From: RFPW01 sp040401595
GTDB lineage: Bacteria; Pseudomonadota; Gammaproteobacteria; Burkholderiales; Burkholderiaceae_E
NCBI GenBank assembly: GCA_040401595.1
Contig: JBBAOE010000002.1
Coordinates: 1-64,000, forward strand
Reading direction: 5' to 3'
DNA length: 64,000 nt
The position numbers were made by a program, and so were the translations under genes. The first letter of the stretch is position 1, and each line of letters starts with the position of its first letter. Of the stretch, positions 58,177-64,000 are shown piece after piece. The notes below the pieces were generated by a model, which was given only the letters and a program-made list of their open reading frames with translations, made no database searches and was not told the DNA's origin.

Positions 58177-59116
58177 ATTCGCCGATTTCGCCTAAGAGAA
58201 GAAACTCCATCAGCGCCTTCTGGGTATGGAGGCGGTTTTCCGCTTCTTCCCAGACGACAGACTGCGGACCGTCGATCACCTCTCCGGTGACTTCTTCGCC
58301 CCGATGGGCAGGCAAGCAATGCATGAAGAGCGCCTGCGCGCCAGCGGCGCGCATCATCTCGGTGTCGACCTGCCAGTCCGCAAACGCTCGCTTGCGTTCC
58401 TCATTTTCGGCTTCGAATCCCATGCTGGTCCAGACATCCGTTGTGACGAGCGCCGCGCCTGCTGCGGCTTCCATGGGGTCGGTGAACTGCCGGATCTGCT
58501 GATCATCAACGCCGACCAGATGCCGGGCATCCAGTTCATATCCTGGCGGGGTCGAGACATGAAGCCGAAAATTCAGTAGTTTTGCTGCCTGCATCCAGGT
58601 GTGGCAGACATTGTTCGAGTCACCGATCCACGCGACGACCTGGCCGGTGATGTCGCCCCGGTGTTCCTGATAAGTAAACAGATCCGCGAGGATCTGGCAG
58701 GGATGGAAGTCGTTGGTCAGACCATTGATGACCGGTACCCGCGAGTGGGCAGCGAAGCGTTCGATGATGTCCTGCTCAAAGGTTCTGATCATGACCAGAT
58801 CGACCATGCGCGAGATGACCTGCGCCGCATCTTCAACCGGCTCGCCGCGCCCAAGCTGGGTATCCCGAGTGTTCAGATAGATGGCTGCGCCCCCCATCTG
58901 GTGCATCCCGGCTTCAAATGACAGGCGCGTGCGCGTACTGTGCTTTTCAAAGATCATCGCCAGCGTGCGGTCTGCTAGCGGGTGGTACGTTTCGTACCGC
59001 TTGAATCGCGCCTTGATGATGCGTGAACGGTTGAACAGGTACTCGTATTCCGCAGCGCTGAGCGCATCGAAGCTCAGATAATGGCGGGTTGGCAGCGTTG
59101 CAGTGGCGAGTTTCAT
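58175..59116 (-). CDS. argF: Ornithine carbamoyltransferase
   Basis: 313 residues. Carbamoyl-phosphate site STRTRLSF (60-67), HPCQ (138-141), ornithine-site Asp/Ser region, and the catalytic FMHCLPAHRGEEV near the C-terminus. It makes citrulline, the substrate of ArgG at 53628. AAAAGG precedes the ATG. It follows argD by 39 bases on the same strand, so argD-argF probably form an operon. Confidence 0.98.
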   Translation of the reverse strand: MKLATATLPTRHYLSFDALSAAEYEYLFNRSRIIKARFKRYETYHPLADRTLAMIFEKHSTRTRLSFEAGMHQMGGAAIYLNTRDTQLGRGEPVEDAAQVISRMVDLVMIRTFEQDIIERFAAHSRVPVINGLTNDFHPCQILADLFTYQEHRGDITGQVVAWIGDSNNVCHTWMQAAKLLNFRLHVSTPPGYELDARHLVGVDDQQIRQFTDPMEAAAGAALVTTDVWTSMGFEAENEERKRAFADWQVDTEMMRAAGAQALFMHCLPAHRGEEVTGEVIDGPQSVVWEEAENRLHTQKALMEFLLLGEIGE

Positions 59117-59155
59117 GGGGGGCCTTTTTCCTCGAAGGCTTGCGGCACAAACCCC

Positions 59156-60394
59156 TCAGGGGCTGCGCTCGAGAAGCGTGCGCACCAGGGGTGCCAGCGT
59201 GGCGACCAGCTGGTCGGAGTGCTCGTCCTGGAAGATCAGTGGGGGGAGCAGGCGGATGACCCGCTCTGCCGTGACATTGAGGACCAGCCCAGCGTGCAGC
59301 GCCTGACCGACAATTTCGCTGCATGGACGGTCGAGTTCGATGCCCAGCATCAGACCCCGGCCGCGAATCTCGCGGACCCCCGGAAGTCCTGCAAGCGCCT
59401 GCGTGAGACCGCGCCGGATCCGTTCCTCCTGGGTCAATGCGTTGGCCATCAGGCCTTCCGCTTCGATCGCGGTGAGTGTCGCCAAGCCGGCCCGCATGGC
59501 CAGTGGGTTACCACCGAAGGTCGTGCCGTGGTTGCCCGGCTGAAACACCCGTGATGCTACGCCATGCGCCACCACGGCCCCAATCGGAACGCCCGAGCCC
59601 AGACCTTTGGCCAGCGGCATGACATCGGGCAATATTCCTGCCCACTGGTGGGCGAACCAGCGACCCGTGCGAGCGGTGCCGCATTGGACTTCATCGATCA
59701 TGAGCAGCCACCCGTTGGCATCGCAAATGCGCCGGGCGGCCTGAAGATACTCGATACCGGCTGGCTGAATTCCGCCTTCGCCCTGGATCGCTTCCACAAA
59801 GACGGCGACGACCTTGGGTCGGGTTCTGGCGACCTCTTCGAGGGCTCCGGTGTCATTGAGCGGAACGCGAACAAACCCGGTTACAAGCGGTGCAAACCCT
59901 TTCTGGACCTTTTCATTTCCTGTGGCGGACAAGGTCGCGAGCGAGCGGCCATGAAACGCATGTTCATACACGACGATTTCGGGCGAGTCGATCCCGCGGT
60001 CATAGCCATACTTGCGGGCAATCTTGATGGCGGCTTCGTTGGCTTCGAGTCCGGAATTGCAGAAGAACACATTGGTCATGCCCGAGCGTTCGACCAACTT
60101 GCACGCGAGTGCCTCAGCCAGCGGATTCTCAAACAGGTTGGAGTGGTGGATCAGCCGACCGACCTGGTCGCGCAGTGCCTCCACCAGGGCGGGGTGTCCG
60201 TGGCCCAGGGTATTGACCGCAATTCCGGAGAGACCATCCAGGTAACGCTTGCCGTGTGCATCAAATAGCCACACCCCCTCGCCGCGCACAAACGCCACTG
60301 GTTGTGGCGCGTAAGTGGGCATCAGGCAAGATACGGAGCGGTGCGCCTGTTGCGGCGCCGATGTGGATTCTGGGGAAATTGCGGGTGCGTTCAT
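59156..60394 (-). CDS. argD: Acetylornithine aminotransferase
   Basis: 412 residues, class III PLP aminotransferase. VFFCNSGLEANEAAIKIARKYG, YEHAFHGRSLATLSATGN, LMIDEVQCGTARTGRWFAHQ (PLP-binding Asp) and the cofactor lysine Lys263 in LAKGLGSGVP; then GTTFGGNPLAMRAGLATL. It makes acetylornithine in arginine synthesis and often also succinyldiaminopimelate in lysine synthesis. Start ATG 60394 has no Shine-Dalgarno. It is divergent from the DUF3579 gene. Confidence 0.96.
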   Translation of the reverse strand: MNAPAISPESTSAPQQAHRSVSCLMPTYAPQPVAFVRGEGVWLFDAHGKRYLDGLSGIAVNTLGHGHPALVEALRDQVGRLIHHSNLFENPLAEALACKLVERSGMTNVFFCNSGLEANEAAIKIARKYGYDRGIDSPEIVVYEHAFHGRSLATLSATGNEKVQKGFAPLVTGFVRVPLNDTGALEEVARTRPKVVAVFVEAIQGEGGIQPAGIEYLQAARRICDANGWLLMIDEVQCGTARTGRWFAHQWAGILPDVMPLAKGLGSGVPIGAVVAHGVASRVFQPGNHGTTFGGNPLAMRAGLATLTAIEAEGLMANALTQEERIRRGLTQALAGLPGVREIRGRGLMLGIELDRPCSEIVGQALHAGLVLNVTAERVIRLLPPLIFQDEHSDQLVATLAPLVRTLLERSP

Positions 60395-60478
60395 GAGGGA
60401 TCAAAGCCAGAAATTCGGCAAGGAACCGATCATTGTAGGGGATCGGACTATCCTGCGCATCTTCGGGCGGTCGATACG

Positions 60479-60781
60479 ATGATCGATCCGACCAAGCCCG
60501 TCGATTTCCTGATTTTGGGCCTGACGCTCTCAGGGCGCACGTTCCGCCCCAGCGATTGGGCTGATCGCCTCGCAGGCATCATGGCAGGATTCCGTCCCCC
60601 GGGGAGCGGACCCGCAACCCATCTGGGTTATTCCCCCTGGGTGCAACCCGGCTTGCTCGACGGGGAGCGATGTGTCAGCGTCAACGCTGCACTCGCGGCG
60701 CATGAACCGATGGCCTATGCGTTTCTGGTGAACTTCGCCCGCGACAACGAATTACAGGTTCGCCCTCAGGCGAACCCCTGA
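60479..60781 (+). CDS. DUF3579 family protein
   Basis: 100 residues from ATG 60479, with GGGCGG upstream. PVDFLILGLTLSGRTFRPSDWADRLAGIMAGF, then HLGYSPWVQPGLLDGERCVSVNAALAAHEPMAYAFLVNFARDNELQV, match the DUF3579 family, a small betaproteobacterial protein usually found near argD/argF. Its function is unknown. The longer frame starting at 60302 overlaps argD antisense and is not supported. The stop lies 3 bases from the efp stop on the opposite strand. Confidence 0.9.
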   Translation: MIDPTKPVDFLILGLTLSGRTFRPSDWADRLAGIMAGFRPPGSGPATHLGYSPWVQPGLLDGERCVSVNAALAAHEPMAYAFLVNFARDNELQVRPQANP

Positions 60782-60784
60782 GGC

Positions 60785-61348
60785 TCAGCCCTTCACGCGA
60801 TTGCGATACTCGCCGGTGCGTGTGTCGATTTCAATGCGATCGCCAATTTCAACGAAGGCCGGCACGGGCAACTCAAACCCGGTCGGCTTGATCCGGGCGG
60901 GTTTCATGACCTTGCCCGAGGTGTCGCCCTTGACAGCGGGTTCGGTGTATTCGACTTCCCGAACCACGCCGGTCGGCATTTCAACCGAGATCGCGCGACC
61001 ATCATAGAAGACGACGTCGCAGGCCATCCCCTCGTCGATGTAATTCAAGGCGTCGCCCATGGACTCGGACTCCACCTCGTACTGGTTGTACTCGGCGTCC
61101 ATGAAGACGTAGAGCGGATCGGCGAAGTACGAGTAGGTGACTTCCTTGCGATCGAGCACCAGCACGTCGAACTTGTCGTCGGCGCGGAATACGGTTTCGG
61201 TACCTGATCCATTGAGCAGGTTTTTCATTTTCATTTTGACAACGGCGGCGTTGCGGCCGGATTTGTTGTACTCGGCTTTAATGACCACCATCGGGTCTTT
61301 GCCGACCATCAAAACGTTGCCAGTGCGGAGTTCCTGCGCGGTCTTCAT
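60785..61348 (-). CDS. efp: Elongation factor P (arginine-rhamnosylation type)
   Basis: 187 residues from ATG 61348, which overlaps the earP stop (ATGA). Three beta-barrel domains. The modification loop is YNKSGRNAAV with Arg32, the residue that EarP rhamnosylates; lysine-type EF-P has Lys at this place. EF-P relieves ribosome stalling at polyproline stretches; the Pro/Ala-rich OmpA and other proline-rich proteins in this window are natural clients. The long frame upstream of 61348 is part of earP in another frame. Confidence 0.98.
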   Translation of the reverse strand: MKTAQELRTGNVLMVGKDPMVVIKAEYNKSGRNAAVVKMKMKNLLNGSGTETVFRADDKFDVLVLDRKEVTYSYFADPLYVFMDAEYNQYEVESESMGDALNYIDEGMACDVVFYDGRAISVEMPTGVVREVEYTEPAVKGDTSGKVMKPARIKPTGFELPVPAFVEIGDRIEIDTRTGEYRNRVKG

Positions 61349-62505
61349 CGAGAATCCAATCGAGAGTGCCGAAGGCTGTGGGAAAGAGGCGACCGCGATT
61401 CTAGCCGATCGCGTACAAACTCTCCCAACGAATGCACTAAAGATGGGCCGGCGGCGAGTCGACGGGACCAGGCGGCAGCGCCAGCGCGCAATTCGGGCAG
61501 GCATTCCAGCCACTCGGACCAGGCCGTCGCCAGATGGTCGCGGTCACCGCGGTCCCAGGCAAGAGCGAGCGACGCCTGCGCCTGGGCCGCGGGTTCGGAC
61601 AGGAACGGCCGCCAGCCCGCCAGCCAGGCATCGAGTTGGTCATGGTGGGACTGGTCACGTTGACGGTAGGGTTGCCAGATGAAGGGGATCGCAGCCCAAT
61701 GGGCCCGAACCAGAGAATCCTCGCCGCGGACGAATGCGGCCGAACAGCACCACAACAAGCGATCGAAATCCGACTGGGGTACCCAGCCGAAGGCATGCAC
61801 CCGCAGGACGCCATGACGGACCGTTGGTGCGGGACCGGAGGGCAGCAGTAAGAGCATGGGTTCGCCCTGAGCCAGGGTCTGGATCAGCGCGTCCAGCGGC
61901 GCATCCGCGTAGCCAAACGCCAACAGCGCCGGGAGTTGACGGTCTGCCTGACCGACACCGAGTTCTGCCAGGCAGGCGTCGCGCGCTTGGGGGTCGGCGT
62001 GGAACCGGTCCCGGTGTTCCAGCAGATTGGCCTCGCGCAGCAGCCCGCCGGTCTGCGGGTCAAAACCGGGAAAGAAGAAAACCTCCGGCAGTCCATTGAT
62101 GGGATTGGGCGAGGGCAGGGTATGGCAGGTGTTGACCCAGGTCTGCGGGCTCAGGTGTTCCAGGTTGATCCATACCGGGGGCGGGTGCTGTTGGCCCATG
62201 GTTTCGAGGACCCCGTTTGGAAGACGACAACCAAAGGTGGAGATCATCACGTCGACCTCGCGTGCCGGGAAACGCCAGTCGACAATCCGAACGCCATCGA
62301 CGATCGGAGCTGCGTCGGTTGGGCCGTGGTTGGCTGATTCGAAAGCAGGGACCAAGCGACCGAGTACCGCCGGGCGATCGATGGCAAGGATGATTTCAAG
62401 ATCTGGATCGGGGGCGAGTTCTTGGGCCAACGCACGAGCGAGGCGCCAACACACCCCCGCATCGCCAAAGTGGTCAATGACCTGACACCAGATGACGTAG
62501 CGCAC
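61345..62505 (-). CDS. earP: EF-P arginine rhamnosyltransferase
   Basis: 386 residues from GTG 62505. GT-B fold enzyme: N-terminal VIDHFGDAGVCWRLARALA (Asp11 and Asp15 correspond to the catalytic pair) and the C-terminal dTDP-rhamnose site RGEDSLVRAHWAAIPFIWQPYRQ. It adds rhamnose from dTDP-L-rhamnose to Arg32 of EF-P, which is encoded immediately downstream. The paired presence of EarP and the Arg32-type EF-P is strong mutual support. Confidence 0.96.
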   Translation of the reverse strand: MRYVIWCQVIDHFGDAGVCWRLARALAQELAPDPDLEIILAIDRPAVLGRLVPAFESANHGPTDAAPIVDGVRIVDWRFPAREVDVMISTFGCRLPNGVLETMGQQHPPPVWINLEHLSPQTWVNTCHTLPSPNPINGLPEVFFFPGFDPQTGGLLREANLLEHRDRFHADPQARDACLAELGVGQADRQLPALLAFGYADAPLDALIQTLAQGEPMLLLLPSGPAPTVRHGVLRVHAFGWVPQSDFDRLLWCCSAAFVRGEDSLVRAHWAAIPFIWQPYRQRDQSHHDQLDAWLAGWRPFLSEPAAQAQASLALAWDRGDRDHLATAWSEWLECLPELRAGAAAWSRRLAAGPSLVHSLGEFVRDRLESRSPLSHSLRHSRLDSR

Positions 62506-62543
62506 GTCCCGCTCAGTCCAAGGTCAGCCAGCGGTGCCAGGAC

Positions 62544-62807
62544 TCAGGAAAACAGGTCATCCAGTTTTTTACGCGCGTCTTCATTGGCCCCGACGCGCCG
62601 TCGCTCGTAAGCGTATTCCTCAACAATCCGGTCTTCGTAGTAGCTGGCCGGGTTGGGGGAGGCAAAAAACCGCCGGGCGACCTCTTCGGGCACGCCTTTG
62701 AAGACACGGATTTCACCGCTCGCAAACGTGATTTCGAGCCGCTCGAAACGAGCCTCGTAATTCGCGTTGCGAAGCGTCGCCGTATTGAGTGCGCGCTGGA
62801 GAGCCAT
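62544..62807 (-). CDS. KTSC-domain protein
   Basis: 87 residues. NYEARFERLEITFASGEIRVFKGVPEEVARRFFASPNPASYYEDRIVEEYAYER resembles the KTSC domain (small beta-rich fold: L.V.F..G..Y.Y.GVP..V...L.A.S....F...I), known from the C-terminus of some lysyl-tRNA synthetases and many small proteins; its role is unclear. GGAG directly abuts the ATG, unusually close. It lies between the short-chain dehydrogenase and earP on the same strand. Confidence 0.8.
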   Translation of the reverse strand: MALQRALNTATLRNANYEARFERLEITFASGEIRVFKGVPEEVARRFFASPNPASYYEDRIVEEYAYERRRVGANEDARKKLDDLFS

Positions 62808-62816
62808 CTCCGAATT

Positions 62817-63581
62817 CTAACGCGGTCCCATCCGGATCGCGCCGTCCAGTCGAATCGTTTCGCCATTGAGCATGGGATTGGTCACAATCTGCTCGACTAG
62901 CATGGCGTATTCGTCCGGGCGGCCTAAACGAGGCGGGAAAGGAACCTGTTGCCCGAGCGAGTCACGGACCTCCTGTGACATGCTCATCAGCATGGGCGTC
63001 TCAAAAATACCTGGCGCAATGGTCACAACTCGAATCCCGTCGCGTGACAGATCCCGCGCAATCGGCAGGGTCATGCCGACAATCCCGCCTTTGGAGGCCG
63101 AGTAAGCCGCCTGGCCGACTTGACCATCATAAGCAGCGACAGATGCCGTATTGACGATGACGCCGCGCTCGCCGCCCTCGAGCGCCGGCAGCGCTGCCAT
63201 GGCGTGAGCGGCTAGACGGATCATATTGAAGCTGCCGACCAGGTTGACCCGAATCACGCGCTCAAAATGCGCCAAGTCGTGAGGGCCGTTGCGCCCGAGC
63301 GTTTTTTCCGCAGTCCCGATCCCGGCGCAGTTGATCAAACCACGCAGGGGTCCAAATGCGCTGGCGGCTTCGACAGCGGCACGGCCGTCGGCTTCGTCAG
63401 CGACGTTGCAGCGCACGAATTTGGCCGCATTGCCGATTTCCCCGGCCGTTGCCTCACCGGCTTCTACCGACAGGTCTGCAAGGACAACCCGGGCGCCTGC
63501 CGCGGCGAGGCGTCGCGCTGTTGCTGCGCCAAGGCCGGAGGCTGCCCCGGTGACGAGAAAACACTGGTTGGAAATCTGCAT
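62817..63581 (-). CDS. Short-chain dehydrogenase, 3-hydroxyacyl-CoA dehydrogenase (HSD10-like)
   Basis: 254 residues from ATG 63581 with an AAGGAGG ribosome site. Rossmann motif VTGAASGLGAATARRL; NCAGIG; catalytic Ser147, Tyr160, Lys164 (NTASVAAYDGQVGQAAYSASKGG). The C-terminal IAPGIFETPML and ETIRLDGAIRMGPR are typical of the HSD17B10/3-hydroxyacyl-CoA dehydrogenase type II group, which oxidises 3-hydroxyacyl-CoA with NAD in fatty-acid or branched-chain degradation. Substrate within the SDR family is inferred. Confidence 0.88.
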   Translation of the reverse strand: MQISNQCFLVTGAASGLGAATARRLAAAGARVVLADLSVEAGEATAGEIGNAAKFVRCNVADEADGRAAVEAASAFGPLRGLINCAGIGTAEKTLGRNGPHDLAHFERVIRVNLVGSFNMIRLAAHAMAALPALEGGERGVIVNTASVAAYDGQVGQAAYSASKGGIVGMTLPIARDLSRDGIRVVTIAPGIFETPMLMSMSQEVRDSLGQQVPFPPRLGRPDEYAMLVEQIVTNPMLNGETIRLDGAIRMGPR

Positions 63582-63654
63582 GGGCTTGCCTCCTTGCTGG
63601 GGGTTGGGTCTGGGTTCTGGAGCGCTGGCACGCTCCGGGCGTTGGCTGCGACGC

Positions 63655-64000
63655 TTAGCTCTTCAGGCTCTCAGAGATGCGCCGGCGAATTTCGTCGACC
63701 GAACCAACGCCAGAAATGGTACGAAGTTTGGGTGCGCCGATCTGTCCTTGCTTGCCCCAGCTGGCGTAGTAATCAACCAGAGGACGCGTTTGCGCGTGAT
63801 AGACGTGGAGGCGTTTGCGGACCGTTTCTTCCCGGTCGTCCTCACGCTGGATCAGGGGCTCGCCGGTATCGTCATCGTGATCTGGATACTTGGGCGGATT
63901 GAAAACGATATGGTACGTCCGCCCCGATGCAGGATGCACGCGCCGACCACTCATTCGGGAGATGATTTCTTCGTCATCCACGTTGATTTCCAGCACGTAA
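63655..64000 (-). CDS. adk: Adenylate kinase, C-terminal part (cut by window edge)
   Basis: About 115 residues of the C-terminal half; the N-terminus with the P-loop lies beyond the right edge. The LID domain is present: SGRRVHPASGRTYHIVFNPPKYPDHDDDTGEPLIQREDDREETVRKRL, the Arg-rich long-LID form lacking zinc cysteines. Then VYHAQTRPLVDYYASWGK. Adk interconverts ATP, ADP and AMP. The frame stays open to base 64000. A small hairpin without T tract (GGAGCG 63619 / CGCTCC 63631) follows the stop. Confidence 0.95.
   Translation of the reverse strand, partial: YVLEINVDDEEIISRMSGRRVHPASGRTYHIVFNPPKYPDHDDDTGEPLIQREDDREETVRKRLHVYHAQTRPLVDYYASWGKQGQIGAPKLRTISGVGSVDEIRRRISESLKS

Noticed and set aside
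1..64000. Mobile elements, tRNA/rRNA genes or secondary-metabolite clusters
   Set aside because: None seen: all genes are housekeeping or small accessory genes, intergenic gaps are under about 200 bases, and no transposase, integrase or cloverleaf-like sequence was noticed.

Overview
The window reads as an ordinary chromosomal stretch of a GC-rich betaproteobacterium, most likely Burkholderiales. The gene order gph-ubiG-ompA / gyrA-pheA-hisC-tyrA-aroA-cmk-rpsA-ihfB-lapA-lapB-rfaE1-hldD, the proA-holA-lptE-leuS run, the thrB/polA pair, ispA-dxs and the EarP/EF-P pair are all familiar from that group. There are no transposases, integrases, CRISPR arrays, rRNA or tRNA genes that I can see. Coding density is very high: no intergenic gap exceeds about 200 bases.

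Layout. 1-4542 (+): three genes that look like a membrane-tethered Hsp70 module: the C-terminal part of a Pro/Glu-rich tail-anchored protein, a transmembrane coiled-coil protein ending in a GrpE-like domain, and an 844-residue Hsp70. 4517-8158 (-): gph, ubiG, ompA and an MTA/SAH-deaminase-like amidohydrolase. 8229-23644 (+): gyrA, aromatic amino-acid genes (pheA, hisC, tyrA, fused aroA-cmk), rpsA, ihfB, lapA/lapB (LPS homeostasis), heptose genes rfaE1 and hldD, a ComEA-like gene and ubiA. 23645-26192 (-): proC, murJ. 26378 (+): rpsT. 26718-35829 (-): PLP homeostasis protein, an RlmL-like methyltransferase, an HCCA-isomerase-like protein, hemJ, proA, holA, lptE, leuS. 35938-41781: a small DUF3846-like gene (+), an MFS transporter (-), uvrD (+), a membrane protein and thrB (-). 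41939-46573 (+): polA, a Tat-exported dienelactone hydrolase and a ZIP transporter. 46649-48636 (-): a rhodanese-type sulfurtransferase and a Rieske oxygenase. 48732-52511 (+): ispA, dxs, folE2. 52483-57341 (-): an unknown gene, yajQ, argG, and a histidine kinase/response regulator pair. 57451-58143 (+): an ECF-like sigma factor. 58175-64000 (-): argF, argD, efp, earP, a KTSC protein, a short-chain dehydrogenase and the end of adk, with a DUF3579 gene on the + strand.

Functionally the window is housekeeping: envelope biogenesis (OmpA, LapA/B, RfaE1, HldD, LptE, MurJ), quinone/isoprenoid supply (UbiG, UbiA, IspA, Dxs), amino-acid synthesis (Phe, Tyr, His, Pro, Thr, Arg) and replication/translation (GyrA, PolA, HolA, UvrD, RpsA, RpsT, LeuS, EF-P). 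The most novel-looking element is the Hsp70 module at the left edge. Its GrpE-like protein appears to span the membrane with a periplasmic coiled coil, suggesting an envelope signal that controls a cytoplasmic chaperone. A second recurring signal is that several genes lacking a Shine-Dalgarno (gyrA, hisC, murJ, uvrD, ispA) carry a -10-like hexamer 6-10 bases before the start codon, as expected for leaderless or nearly leaderless mRNAs. All family assignments were made by reading the sequence; no database search was run.
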